Source: JANOBD01 sp031411495 (GTDB lineage: Bacteria; Planctomycetota; Phycisphaerae; Tepidisphaerales; Tepidisphaeraceae). From it: 64,000 bases of DNA. Positions 15,694-25,906 of the stretch are shown one piece after another. The stretch is taken from contig JANOBD010000086.1 in assembly GCA_031411495.1 (NCBI GenBank), forward strand, positions 152,712 through 216,711. The letters are read 5' to 3'. A model generated the notes under the pieces. It ran no database searches, was not told the origin of the DNA, and saw nothing but the letters and a program-made list of their open reading frames with translations. The translations under genes and the position numbers were made by a program. Position 1 is the stretch's first letter; every line of letters starts with the position of its first letter.

Positions 15694-15776
15694 CTCATTC
15701 CGCCTGCAAGGCCTGCGGCTAAAAGCCGGGCGGAATGAGGGCCGTGATCCCACCCGAAGAGGGCTTGCCCCTCTTC
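15694..15776. repeat. Two inverted repeats upstream of the HPF-like gene
   Basis: CTCATTCCGCC (15694-15704) pairs with GGCGGAATGAG (15729-15739). Just after it, GAAGAGGG (15756-15763) pairs with CCCTCTTC (15769-15776). They occupy the leader of the small gene starting at 15868. They could be leader hairpins or remnants of interspersed palindromes. The rest of 15582-15867 shows no gene. Confidence 0.6.
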
Positions 15777-15867
15777 AGGAGATGGCCGGTACGACTACCT
15801 GTTGGTCGACCTCGTCTCCACACGGCCGATTGTCCCGACCAAACGGATTTGGTCAGGGGGCAACGAC

Positions 15868-16191
15868 ATGTCGGTAGAACGCAAAGGAAGGTGTTGCATG
15901 GTCGAACTGCTTGCCGGAAACGTCCTGCTCAAGCCCGCCCAGAAGCGTCGAATCCTCTCCCATCTCCGCCGATCATCCCGTCTCGGCGAACTCATCGGCG
16001 ACTCCCGCCTGGCCGTCAGCCTCAAACGCACCGGCCGCACCGTCGAAGCAAAAGCCAAAGTCCAAAACAAGAAAGGGTCCTTCGAATGCAGAGCCCGCGA
16101 CGCGTCGTGGGAATCGGCATTTCTGCAGCTGGTCCGTTCCGTCCACGACAAAGTCCACGCGCAACGTCTGCGCCGTGCCGTAGCTGCTTAA
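15868..16191 (+). CDS. Small basic protein, possibly related to ribosome hibernation factors
   Basis: 107 residues from ATG 15868 (MSVERKGRCCMVELL), which has AGGGGG eight bases upstream. A second ATG at 15898 with GGAAGG upstream is equally possible; the frame is open back to 15802. The core has a strand-strand-helix pattern, LAVSLKRTGRTVEAKAKVQN, then KKGSFECRARDASWESAFLQ, then LVRSVHDKVHAQRLRRAVAA. That order of two strands and a long amphipathic helix recalls half of the HPF/RaiA fold, and the W..A...LV..V H.. pattern fits, but the match is by eye only. It has its own strong terminator, implying a small monocistronic mRNA. Function is therefore unproven. Confidence 0.6.
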   Translation: MSVERKGRCCMVELLAGNVLLKPAQKRRILSHLRRSSRLGELIGDSRLAVSLKRTGRTVEAKAKVQNKKGSFECRARDASWESAFLQLVRSVHDKVHAQRLRRAVAA

Positions 16192-16197
16192 GACGTT

Positions 16198-16311
16198 CGC
16201 CGCAGATGAACGCGGATGAACGCAGATAAAAATCAATAGATGATGACGTGACGGCCAATTCGGCCGTCACGTCTTTTTTTGATCCGCGTTCACCTGCGTT
16301 CATCCGCGGCC
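16198..16311. repeat. Inverted repeat enclosing a terminator (GCAGATGAACGCGG family)
   Basis: The left arm (16198-16229) reads CGCCGCAGATGAACGCGGAT continuing GAACGCAGATA. The right arm (16281-16311) reads GATCCGCGTTCACCTGCGTT continuing CATCCGCGGCC. It is a CG-rich variant of the CCACAGATGAACACAGAT family. An intrinsic terminator sits in its loop. A single-arm remnant of the same word is at 55903-55938. Confidence 0.85.
16245..16280 (+). terminator. Rho-independent terminator
   Basis: The 12 bp stem GACGTGACGGCC / GGCCGTCACGTC with loop AATTC is followed by seven T. It terminates the small gene at 15868-16191 and insulates alaS. Confidence 0.95.
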
Positions 16312-16371
16312 AGGTCCAGCCCTTCGACAGTCGATCAAGGCTTCCGTACACTACCCGGCTCGGAAAAGCCC

Positions 16372-19122
16372 ATGACATCCAACGAAATCCGCAAAAGCTA
16401 CATCGACTTCTTCGTCAAAAAGCACGGCCACACATTCGTGCCGAGCAGCAGCGTCGTCCCGCACGACGACCCGACGCTCCTGTTCACCAACGCCGGCATG
16501 AACCAGTTCAAGCCGATCTTTTTGGGCACCGAGAAGCGCGCCTACAACCGCGCGGTGAACACGCAGAAGTGCATCCGCGCCGGCGGCAAGCACAACGACC
16601 TCGACGACGTCGGGCGCTCGCGCCGCCATCACACCTTCTTCGAGATGCTGGGCAACTGGTCCTTCGGCGACTACTTCAAGCAAGGCGCGATCGAGATGGC
16701 GTGGGAACTGCTCACGGTCGTCTGGAAGCTCGACCCGACGCGCCTGCACGTGACGGTTCATGAAGGCGACGTCGCCGCCGGCGTCCCGCGCGATGATGAA
16801 GCCGCGAAAATCTGGAAGCAGGTCGCCAAGCTTCCCGATGACCATATCCACTACGGCATCACCAAGGACAACTTCTGGGAGATGGGCGAGACCGGCCCGT
16901 GCGGCCCGTGTACCGAAATCTTCTACGACAACACGCCCGACAAGTCCGGCGGCAAGACCGTGCTCAGCGGCGAAGACCCGCGCGTCATGGAAATCTGGAA
17001 CAACGTTTTCATCCAGTACAACCGCAACGCGGACCGATCGCTCACGAAGCTGCCAGCCCAACACGTCGACACCGGCATGGGCTTCGAGCGCATCTGCCAG
17101 GTGCTGCAAGGCAAGAGCGACAACTACGCGACCGACCTCTGGACGCCGTTCTTCGCGAAGATCGAAGCGCAGACCGGGCAGAAGTACGGAGGCGTCTTCC
17201 CCGCATCCGACCTGGGTGACCGCTCGAGCGAATCGCCGGAGCTGAAGCGCGACATCGCCTTCCGCGTGATCGCCGACCATGCCCGCATGGCGACGTTTTC
17301 CATCACCGATGGGGCAAAGCCCGACAACAAGGGCCGCGACAGCGTCGTGCGCAGCGTGATCCGCCGCGCCGTGCGCTACGGCTATCAGCAGTTCGGCTTA
17401 AGAAAACCGTTCCTGCACGAACTCGTCTTCACGCTCGCGGACGCGATGGGCGACGCGTTCCCCGAACTGCGCAAGGACCCGAAGCGCGTGGCGAAGGTGA
17501 TCGAGACCGAAGAAGCGAGCTTCCTCGCGACGATCGAACGCGGACTCGGGCTGTTCGAAGAAGCAATCCAGCGCGCCCATTTAGCCGGCTCGCTTGCGAG
17601 CCGTTCGATCGACCCAAAAGCTTCGTTCGACCTCCACACGACCTACGGCTTCCCCGTCGACATGCAGGAACAGATGGCGCTCGAGAAGGGCGTCAAGGTC
17701 GACCGCGCCGGCTACGAAAAACTCTTCAAGGAGTTCCAGGAAAAGTCCGGCGAAGGCCGCAAGAAGCACACGATCGTCGCGGTCGATCTCTCGAAGTTCG
17801 CCGAGACCGACGATTCGCCGAAGTACACCGATCGCGAGACGAGCGCGAAGGTGCTCGGCTGGATCGTGAATGATCAGCCGCACACCACCGGCACGCTCAC
17901 CAAGGGCGCGCAGGGGTCGCTGCTGCTGGATCGCACGAGCTTCTACGCCGAGCAGGGCGGGCAGATCGGCGACATCGGGCACATCAACACCTCGACCGGC
18001 AAGTTCCTTGTTGCCGACACCGAGCGCCGCGGCAAGCACGTGCTGCACTGGGGCGAAGTCGACAGCGGCCACATCGAAGTCGGCCAGAGCGCCGATGTCG
18101 TCGTCGATTCACGTCGCAGCGACGTGATGCGCAATCACACCGCCACGCACCTGATGAACCACGCGCTGCGCCGAGTGCTCGGCGATCACGTCGAGCAGCG
18201 CGGCAGCCTGGTCGATCACGAAAAACTCCGCTTCGACTTCTCGCACGACAAGTCGCTCACATCCGAGGAACTCGAACGGATCGAACGCATCGTCAACGAG
18301 CGGGTCATCGCAAACGTCACCGTGCAGGCCGTGACCATGCCGCTCGAAGAGGCGAAAAAGATCAAGGGCGTCCGTGCCGTGTTTGGAGAGAAGTATCCCG
18401 ACCCGGTCCGCGTCGTCGCGATCGCCGAGGATGATGTCGCCACGCTCGATGCGGTCGATGCCAGCGTCGAGTTCTGCGGCGGCACGCATCTGGCGCGCAC
18501 GGGCGAAGTCGGGTTCTTCAAAGTGATCGCCGAGGAGTCGCTGAGCAAGGGCATCCGCCGAATTACCGCGGTGACAGGCATCGCTGCGAGCGCGCACGTC
18601 AGGCATCTCGAGTCGATCACCAAGCAGATCGCGCAAAGCCTCTCTTCTTCCATCGAGGATGCGCCCAAGCGCATCGAGGCGATGAAAGAGGAAATCAAAA
18701 CCCTCAAAAAGAAACTCGCGAGCGGCGGCGGCGGCGCGAGCCTGCCCGCGGCAGGCGAAAAAGCGAAGGAACTGCTGGCCGCTGCGCCCGCGATTGGCGA
18801 CGGCAAGCTGATCATCGCGCGTCTCGACGGCGCGAACAACGACTACCTCCTGAGCCTGATGGACGCGCTGCGCGCGGCAAGCCCGAGCCACGCGCTGATG
18901 CTCGCCGGCGTCGAGGATGAGAAACTCGCCTTCGTGTCCGCGGTGAGCGACGACCTCATCAAGAAAGGTCTCAAGGCGGGCGACTGGATTCGCGACGTGG
19001 CCAAGGTCGCCGGCGGCGGCGGCGGCGGTCGGCCGAACATGGCGCAAGCCGGTGGCAAGGACATCTCCAAACTCGACGAAGCGCTGTCGAAGGCAAAGGA
19101 ACTCGCCGGGAAGTTCGGATGA
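16372..19122 (+). CDS. alaS: Alanyl-tRNA synthetase
   Basis: 916 residues from ATG 16372 (MTSNEIRKSYIDFFVKKHGH); the frame is open further upstream through the repeat. It charges tRNA-Ala. The class II aminoacylation domain has FVPSSSVVPHDDPTLLFTNA, RAGGKHNDLDDVGRSRRHHT and FFEMLGNWSFGDYFK. The editing domain has the HTATHLMNHAL zinc site and the matching CGGTHLARTGEVGFFK Cys/His motif. A C-terminal DHHA1/C-Ala region ends with the Gly-rich GGGGGGRPNMAQAGG then KDISKLDEALSKAKELAGKF. Length is normal. The final TGA overlaps the ATG of the downstream glycosylase gene, implying translational coupling. Confidence 0.98.
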   Translation: MTSNEIRKSYIDFFVKKHGHTFVPSSSVVPHDDPTLLFTNAGMNQFKPIFLGTEKRAYNRAVNTQKCIRAGGKHNDLDDVGRSRRHHTFFEMLGNWSFGDYFKQGAIEMAWELLTVVWKLDPTRLHVTVHEGDVAAGVPRDDEAAKIWKQVAKLPDDHIHYGITKDNFWEMGETGPCGPCTEIFYDNTPDKSGGKTVLSGEDPRVMEIWNNVFIQYNRNADRSLTKLPAQHVDTGMGFERICQVLQGKSDNYATDLWTPFFAKIEAQTGQKYGGVFPASDLGDRSSESPELKRDIAFRVIADHARMATFSITDGAKPDNKGRDSVVRSVIRRAVRYGYQQFGLRKPFLHELVFTLADAMGDAFPELRKDPKRVAKVIETEEASFLATIERGLGLFEEAIQRAHLAGSLASRSIDPKASFDLHTTYGFPVDMQEQMALEKGVKVDRAGYEKLFKEFQEKSGEGRKKHTIVAVDLSKFAETDDSPKYTDRETSAKVLGWIVNDQPHTTGTLTKGAQGSLLLDRTSFYAEQGGQIGDIGHINTSTGKFLVADTERRGKHVLHWGEVDSGHIEVGQSADVVVDSRRSDVMRNHTATHLMNHALRRVLGDHVEQRGSLVDHEKLRFDFSHDKSLTSEELERIERIVNERVIANVTVQAVTMPLEEAKKIKGVRAVFGEKYPDPVRVVAIAEDDVATLDAVDASVEFCGGTHLARTGEVGFFKVIAEESLSKGIRRITAVTGIAASAHVRHLESITKQIAQSLSSSIEDAPKRIEAMKEEIKTLKKKLASGGGGASLPAAGEKAKELLAAAPAIGDGKLIIARLDGANNDYLLSLMDALRAASPSHALMLAGVEDEKLAFVSAVSDDLIKKGLKAGDWIRDVAKVAGGGGGGRPNMAQAGGKDISKLDEALSKAKELAGKFG

Positions 19123-19718
19123 AGTCCGGCCGCGATCGGCGAACCGCCATGAGCGCTGAATCTGCCGAGGCTCGCTTGCGCCGTCCGTTCTTCGAGCAGA
19201 GTGCGCTCGAGGTCGCCCGGCAACTGCCCGGGAAGATCCTCGTTCGACGCGTCGACGATGTGATCCGCCGCGCCCGGATTGTCGAGACCGAAGCGTACCT
19301 CGGCCCGCGCGACCTGGCTTCGCACTCGTCCAAGGGCCGGACCGCGCGCACCGAGGTGATGTTCGGCCCGGCCGGCCACGCGTATGTCTACTTCATCTAC
19401 GGCATGCACTTCATGCTGAACGTCGTCACGGGGGTGACCGGTGAGGCACACGCCGTGCTCATTCGCGCCGCCGAGCCGCTGGACGGTTGGACGGCCGACC
19501 TCACCGGTCCCGGCAAACTCGCGCGGGCGCTATCCATCGACAAGCGGCACAACGGCATCGACCTGTTCGATGAGGAACTCGGCTTCTTCGACGACCCGAC
19601 GTACGTCCCTCGCGTGCGCCGCTCGAAGCGCATCGGCGTCGACTATGCGAAGCACTGGGCGAATCGGTTGCTGCGGTTCGTGGATGTGAACAACCCGGTC
19701 GCGCGAAAGCTCAAATGA
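19119..19718 (+). CDS. mpg: DNA-3-methyladenine glycosylase (AAG/Mpg family)
   Basis: 199 residues. It flips out and removes alkylated purines in base-excision repair. It matches the mammalian-type AAG family: FFEQSALEVARQLPGKILVR, then RIVETEAYLGPRDLASHSSK containing the catalytic Glu of the ETEAY motif, then VMFGPAGHAYVYFIYGMHFM for the YVYFIYG core, NVVTG and AHAVLIRAAEPL, then TGPGKLARALSID. The ATG overlaps the alaS stop (ATGA), so the two genes form an operon; an in-frame ATG at 19149 is an alternative start. Length is normal. Confidence 0.96.
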   Translation: MKSGRDRRTAMSAESAEARLRRPFFEQSALEVARQLPGKILVRRVDDVIRRARIVETEAYLGPRDLASHSSKGRTARTEVMFGPAGHAYVYFIYGMHFMLNVVTGVTGEAHAVLIRAAEPLDGWTADLTGPGKLARALSIDKRHNGIDLFDEELGFFDDPTYVPRVRRSKRIGVDYAKHWANRLLRFVDVNNPVARKLK

Positions 19719-19727
19719 GCGCCACCG

Positions 19728-20663
19728 CTAGCGCTTGGTGCGACTCAGGAATGGAAAGATCGCGCCGCCGAGATTCGCAAGCGAGAACTCCGGCAGCGGG
19801 ATTCGCTTGGTGCCGTCCGACCGCCACTTGATCGCGTTGCCGAGCACACGGATCGGCGCCCATGCGCGGGTGAAGAAGGACGAGTGCGCCGTCTCCGGGT
19901 TGGTGGCGAAGAGGAGGATGGTCATGTCATCGGCCGCGAGCGAATCGCCGACGTGGCGCTTGAGGCTTTCAATCAGCAAGGGAATGAACTCGCCGCTCGG
20001 TGCGTCGGGCATCTGGTTGAGGATCGAGAGCAGACCGGCAGGGCCGAGTAGTTCGCCGGTCTCGTCGCGCGATTCGACGAGCGAATCGGTGTAGCAGAGC
20101 ACGCGATCGCCGTCGTCCAGGCGGACGCGGAACTGCTCGTAGCTGGCCATATCGAGGATTCCCAGCGGGATGTTGTCGCCCTTGGGCGTCGGATCGTCGA
20201 CATCGTCGAGCATCTGCCAGCGTCGGGACTTGGCGCGGAAGATCATCGGCGGCGGATGGCCGGCGTTGCAGAGGCTCAACTCGCCGGTCGGCGCGAAGTA
20301 GGTGCAGGCGACCGCCGTCGCGAAGATGCCGCTGGACGACTGCGCGGTGAACGCCTCGTTCATCCGGCGGATGAACTTCCGCTGGTCGATGTGGTTCACG
20401 TGCTCGCGCATCAGCGTGCGGAGCGTCCGCGCGATCTCCGCGACCTGATTGCCGTGGCCCGAGACGTCCGCGAGCAGGATGCGCGTGATCCGACCGGTGG
20501 CGCAGCTCGAAAGGTAATAGACGTCGCCGCCAGCGGCGGAGTTTTCGTGCGGCCGGGCTTCGACCCAAGCGTCCAGGCCGCCCATGGAGATGGAGTTGTT
20601 GGCGAGTTCATTGCCGCCCCAGATCTCCATGCATTGCAGACGATGTGCGTCGGTCTTTGGCAT
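19728..20663 (-). CDS. SpoIIE/RsbU-type PP2C serine phosphatase
   Basis: 311 residues. It is a stand-alone PPM phosphatase domain with no N-terminal PAS, GAF, HAMP or receiver module: HENSAAGGDVYYLSSCATGR, then LLADVSGHGNQVAEIARTLR (metal-binding Asp with GHG), then IFATAVACTYFAPTGELSLC, NAGHPPPMIF, then RVLCYTDSLVESRDETGELL and ADDMTILLFAT. Family members dephosphorylate anti-anti-sigma factors in partner-switching systems. No STAS-domain or anti-sigma gene is adjacent. The C-terminal ~50 residues are Arg-rich and not conserved. It converges on the glycosylase gene, only 9 bp apart. Confidence 0.92.
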   Translation of the reverse strand: MPKTDAHRLQCMEIWGGNELANNSISMGGLDAWVEARPHENSAAGGDVYYLSSCATGRITRILLADVSGHGNQVAEIARTLRTLMREHVNHIDQRKFIRRMNEAFTAQSSSGIFATAVACTYFAPTGELSLCNAGHPPPMIFRAKSRRWQMLDDVDDPTPKGDNIPLGILDMASYEQFRVRLDDGDRVLCYTDSLVESRDETGELLGPAGLLSILNQMPDAPSGEFIPLLIESLKRHVGDSLAADDMTILLFATNPETAHSSFFTRAWAPIRVLGNAIKWRSDGTKRIPLPEFSLANLGGAIFPFLSRTKR

Positions 20664-20677
20664 CAGGAAGAAAGGTT

Positions 20678-20913
20678 AACCACGAAGTCACGAAGACACG
20701 AAGCTGCAACTTCGCGTCCGCGAGGGCGTTGCACGGACAAATGCTTCGAAGAGTCGACCACAGATTAACACAGATGAACACAGTTGGATTCAATCTGATT
20801 GATCTGTGTTCATCTTGTTCATCTGTGGTTTCGCTTCTTCGATTCACACGCCAAGAGCGAAATGCCACCGCAAGCTCAAAGTTGCAACTTCGTGTCTTCG
20901 TGGCTTCGTGTTT
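20678..20913. repeat. Nested inverted repeats of two unrelated families
   Basis: The outer pair is ACCACGAAGTCACGAAGACA (from 20679) with its complement at 20879-20913, reading CTTCGTGTCTTCGTGGCTTC. The inner pair is GACCACAGATTAACACAGAT (20756-20783) with CTGTGTTCATCTTGTTCATC (20803-20831). The inner family is the one found twice in the BMC operon. It lies between the divergent phosphatase and NDH-2 genes. No gene is seen in 20664-20999. Confidence 0.9.
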
Positions 20914-20999
20914 CAAATTCTTAGATGCCGATGACCAGACCAAGGATTCTCGAATCCGGCACTCAATTTTCGCCGTGTGATGACTAAAGTCATTTCAGT

Positions 21000-22361
21000 A
21001 TGGCACAGCGAGTTCCCAATGTCGTGGTGATCGGGGCCGGGTTTGCGGGCGTTCATGTCGTCAAGCAGCTTCGCAAGGCGCGGTGCAACGTTGCGATCTT
21101 TGATCGGCATAACTATCACCTGTTCCAGCCGCTCCTGTATCAGGTCGCCAGCGCTGCGCTCTCGCCGGGAGATATCGCCTACCCGATTCGGCGGATCTTT
21201 CGCTCACAGGCGAACGTCTCGGTCGTGCTCGGCGAGGTGCAGAGCATTAACCTCGCGAAGAAGACGATCACCGTGCAGGGCCTGGAACAGGATTACGACT
21301 TTCTCGTCATCGCCGCCGGCTCGACCCACTCCTACTTCGGCAAGGATGAGTGGGCCAAGACGGCCATCGGGCTCAAGACGATCGATGATGCACTCGACAT
21401 GCGCAAGCGGATGCTGATGGCGTTCGAAGAGGCGGAGAATGAGCTGGATGAGGTCTCACGCCGTTCGAAGCTGACGTTCGTGATCGTCGGCGGCGGTCCG
21501 ACCGGCGTGGAACTCGCCGGCGCGCTCCGCGAGATCGCCGTGAAGGACATGCAGGAGGATTTCCGCAACATCGACACCTCGAGTGCGCGGGTGATTCTCT
21601 TCGACGGCAACGACCGTCTGATCAAGCAGTTCCCGCCTTCGCTCAGCCAGCGCGCCAAGGAAGACCTGGAGCGAATGGGCGTCGAAGTGCGGCTCAATTC
21701 ACGGGTGACGAATGTCGACGCGACCGGGCTCAACATCGGCGAGGAGCGGATCGACGCACAGAACATCTTCTGGGCGGCAGGCGTGCAGGCGGCGGGCGTG
21801 AGCCATACGCTCGGCGTCGAACTGGATCGCGCCGGGAGAGTGAAAGTGCTCCCCGACCTGTCAATCCCCGGACACCCCGAAGTCTTTGTCGCCGGCGACC
21901 TCGCTTCCGTCACCGACCCCAGGACGAACGAACCGGTGCCCGGCCTCGCGCCGGCGGCGATGCAGATGGGCCGGCACATCGGGCGAATCCTGCGCAATCA
22001 GATCAACGACGGGACCACGCTCGATCCGGCGAATCGGCCTGCGTTCCACTACGTCGACAAGGGCACACTCGCCACCATCGGCAAGAACAGGGCGGTGGCC
22101 GACATCCGCGGCTGGAAGTTCGGCGGATTCTTCGCCTGGCTGCTCTGGGGGTTCGTCCACCTGATGTTCCTGGTCAGCTTCCGCAGCAAGGTATTCGTGA
22201 TGTGGACGTGGATCTGGAACTACCTGTTCAACTCGCGCTCGGTGCGGCTCATCACCGGCGACGTCCACTACTCGGTGCGAAAAGTACGAGACGTGACACC
22301 AAGCGATTATCACCCGGTTCCGGAGGATGTGAAGAAGGATGTAGTGGTCACTAGCGCGTGA
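21000..22361 (+). CDS. ndh: Type II NADH dehydrogenase (NDH-2)
   Basis: 453 residues. It is a monotopic flavoprotein that oxidises NADH and reduces quinone without proton pumping. FAD-binding site: VVVIGAGFAGVHVVKQLRKA near 8-27. NAD-binding site: LTFVIVGGGPTGVELAGAL near 158-176. The FAD-closing motif is GHPEVFVAGDLASVTDP. Between about 318 and 350, PGLAPAAMQMGRHIGRILRN is the quinone-site AxQ..R motif. The C-terminal ~100 residues contain hydrophobic amphipathic helices (FAWLLWGFVHLMFLVSF) used for membrane attachment. It is monocistronic. Together with nuoJKLMN it shows that both coupled and uncoupled NADH oxidation exist. Confidence 0.95.
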   Translation: MAQRVPNVVVIGAGFAGVHVVKQLRKARCNVAIFDRHNYHLFQPLLYQVASAALSPGDIAYPIRRIFRSQANVSVVLGEVQSINLAKKTITVQGLEQDYDFLVIAAGSTHSYFGKDEWAKTAIGLKTIDDALDMRKRMLMAFEEAENELDEVSRRSKLTFVIVGGGPTGVELAGALREIAVKDMQEDFRNIDTSSARVILFDGNDRLIKQFPPSLSQRAKEDLERMGVEVRLNSRVTNVDATGLNIGEERIDAQNIFWAAGVQAAGVSHTLGVELDRAGRVKVLPDLSIPGHPEVFVAGDLASVTDPRTNEPVPGLAPAAMQMGRHIGRILRNQINDGTTLDPANRPAFHYVDKGTLATIGKNRAVADIRGWKFGGFFAWLLWGFVHLMFLVSFRSKVFVMWTWIWNYLFNSRSVRLITGDVHYSVRKVRDVTPSDYHPVPEDVKKDVVVTSA

Positions 22362-22396
22362 GGGCGATGAAGCGGTACGAGGGCGCTCAACGCGAA

Positions 22397-22462
22397 GAGA
22401 ATCCGGGTCGGCACGACCCGGCGTGAGTGATTTCACGCCGGGTCCTGTGGACCCGGATTCTC
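22397..22462. repeat. Paired REP-like palindrome downstream of the RAYT gene
   Basis: GAGAATCCGGGTCGGCACGA continuing CCCGGCGTGA (22397-22426) is followed after 6 bp by the inverse TCACGCCGGGTCCTGTGGAC continuing CCGGATTCTC (22433-22462). Each half is itself a small palindrome (CCGGGTCGGCACGACCCGG). The layout is that of a bacterial interspersed mosaic element. Confidence 0.88.
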
Positions 22463-22481
22463 ACGGCGCTGCTTCGGTCGA

Positions 22482-23027
22482 TCACCATTTCGCGCCAGAT
22501 CGATAGCACCATGTCCAAGCATCCGCGCCTTGTTTGTTCACGATGTAGTTGTGCGCTTCTTCGAGATGCTCTCTCGACTCCACCTTTGAATACCCTTCGC
22601 CATCAGACCAGATCTCGATGTCATCGAACTCATCGGTGAGCTCGCGAATAGCGCGCGTTGCGAACCATTTCCACCAGCCGACGATCGTCTTGATCTCCGA
22701 CACGTCATCGGGAAGCTCAGCGAGGACGTGGACATGCGTCGGACTGACGCTCACGGCAAGCAAGCGGTGCCCGCGCGACTGGATATTGTTCACCACCGCG
22801 TTTCCACACGCACTGACGACCTCATGAGTCAGCTTCGTCGTCGGCGTGCTTTTCCCGACGTGGAAAGCACCGAGCCCGTGATGTTCATCCAACGGAGGCG
22901 GATTTCGATAGTCGCCGGAGCTATGGATGCGATGGTCACGCGATCGGAATCCTCGTTTCGCGCCATGGAGCCATGAAGAGTGGGTGTTGAAAATGATGTG
23001 GCGCCATGCCTTCCCAGGTGACGGCAT
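22482..23027 (-). CDS. REP-associated tyrosine transposase (RAYT, Y1/HUH family)
   Basis: 181 residues from ATG 23027 (MPSPGKAWRHIIFNTHSSWL); a GTG start at 23090 would lie inside the upstream REP and is rejected. The HUH metal site is PTHVHVLAEL, preceded by the strand RLLAVSVS. The catalytic tyrosine is probably in REHLEEAHNYIVNKQGADAW. RAYTs are single-domain IS200/IS605-like nucleases that bind and cleave REP hairpins and are usually domesticated rather than mobile. Length is normal. REP-like palindromes with the same GAGAATCC..GTCGGCACGACCCGG sequence flank it on both sides, which fixes the assignment more firmly than the protein motif alone. Confidence 0.85.
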   Translation of the reverse strand: MPSPGKAWRHIIFNTHSSWLHGAKRGFRSRDHRIHSSGDYRNPPPLDEHHGLGAFHVGKSTPTTKLTHEVVSACGNAVVNNIQSRGHRLLAVSVSPTHVHVLAELPDDVSEIKTIVGWWKWFATRAIRELTDEFDDIEIWSDGEGYSKVESREHLEEAHNYIVNKQGADAWTWCYRSGAKW

Positions 23028-23072
23028 GATGAGAGGGTATTGCGCTTTGCAAGATCGTCGAGAGAGCGGAAC

Positions 23073-23102
23073 GAGAATCCGCGTCGGCACGACCCGGCTT
23101 GA
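23073..23102. repeat. Single REP-like palindrome upstream of the RAYT gene
   Basis: GAGAATCCGCGTCGGCACGA continuing CCCGGCTTGA is the same unit, with few differences, as the left half of the pair at 22397-22426 and in the same orientation. It lies 46 bp upstream of the RAYT start codon. Confidence 0.85.
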
Positions 23103-23580
23103 TCAGGACTGTCCGCGCACGGAAATGCTCGTGGACGTCGAATCCTAAGCCTTGGAGTGACTTCGACTTCCACGGAACATCCGTCCATCCGCTGCTATGG
23201 ATATTCGCGGATTGGCGCAGCGCGATCCGTAAACGGGATGAACCTCGATCGAGCCCCTTCGGCTTGGACATTGAACGATCGGACGGCGCGAGCGGGAGTG
23301 AGACGAAATGAGAGGAAGTGAGAGCCTTTTCAAACCGGTCAGGCGATGTCGGAAGCCGCGGTGGCCCGCCAATCTCGAGCGAAGACTGACACCTCGATTA
23401 CGAACCGATGGCAGTCCTATCATGATTCTGCCAGTTCGGCACGTGGACATCATGCGCCGACCCGGCGCTTATATGCTGTCGATTCAGGAGTTAGGATTTC
23501 TCAAAATCGCCCTTGGCGCGGCATAAGTGTTGTTACAGCAGGCGTAGGGCGGCTTTGCCGTCCGTTGAAGGAGAAACATC
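23103..23580. other. Non-coding stretch upstream of dnaK
   Basis: I see no convincing gene in this 478 bp. Short frames on both strands lack Shine-Dalgarno motifs and conserved domains. A CIRCE operator (TTAGCACTC-N9-GAGTGCTAA) was looked for before dnaK and is absent, and no clean sigma-32-type promoter could be recognised. The dnaK Shine-Dalgarno GAAGGAG is at 23567-23573. Confidence 0.55.
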
Positions 23581-25518
<1,938 letters not shown>

Positions 25519-25555
25519 GCTTCGAGTCGACGCGGAACTTAACTACAAACCCCCT

Positions 25556-25584
25556 CGACGCGGGCACGGATCGTGCCCGCGTCG
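25556..25584 (+). terminator. Hairpin downstream of dnaK
   Basis: A 13 bp stem CGACGCGGGCACG / CGTGCCCGCGTCG with loop GAT lies 38 bp after the dnaK stop. The bases after it are TCGTCTGC rather than a T-run, so termination would be weak or factor-assisted. Confidence 0.6.
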
Positions 25585-25709
25585 TCGTCTGCAGCGAGAG
25601 CGCTGTCGCGCCGACTCTGCACAGGTTGTGTCCCTCGGAAAGCAAATTCGATCTTCGCCGCGCGATGCGTACACTTGAGGCTCTGGCGTGGCTCGCGAGC
25701 GCGATGGGT

Positions 25710-25749
25710 GTGGCGAAGGGCTGACCTTCGTGGCGAAGGGCTAACCTTC
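25710..25749. repeat. Tandem 20 bp repeat
   Basis: GTGGCGAAGGGCTGACCTTC is followed directly by GTGGCGAAGGGCTAACCTTC, one mismatch. Each unit is a small palindrome around GAAGGG..CCTTC. It lies in the otherwise gene-free stretch between dnaK and the small gene at 25907. Confidence 0.8.
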
Positions 25750-25906
25750 GGATCGTTGTTCGGGGCTTCGTGGCTTTGTCTCTCAAACGACCTCTCTCAT
25801 GTCCCTTTATCGACTTTCGATTTCGCTCCACTGCTGGCCGACCAAGCGGCCCGAGCGTCGCCGTGTGGGTGTTCAACAGCTGAACTCATTTCCCGAGGAT
25901 CGGCCG

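Noticed and set aside
22482..23090. GTG start for the RAYT at 23090
   Set aside because: It lies inside the REP-like unit at 23073-23102; the ATG at 23027 fits the family N-terminus.
23103..23580. CIRCE or sigma-32 control site before dnaK
   Set aside because: No TTAGCACTC-N9-GAGTGCTAA and no convincing CTTGAA/CCCCAT pair could be found.
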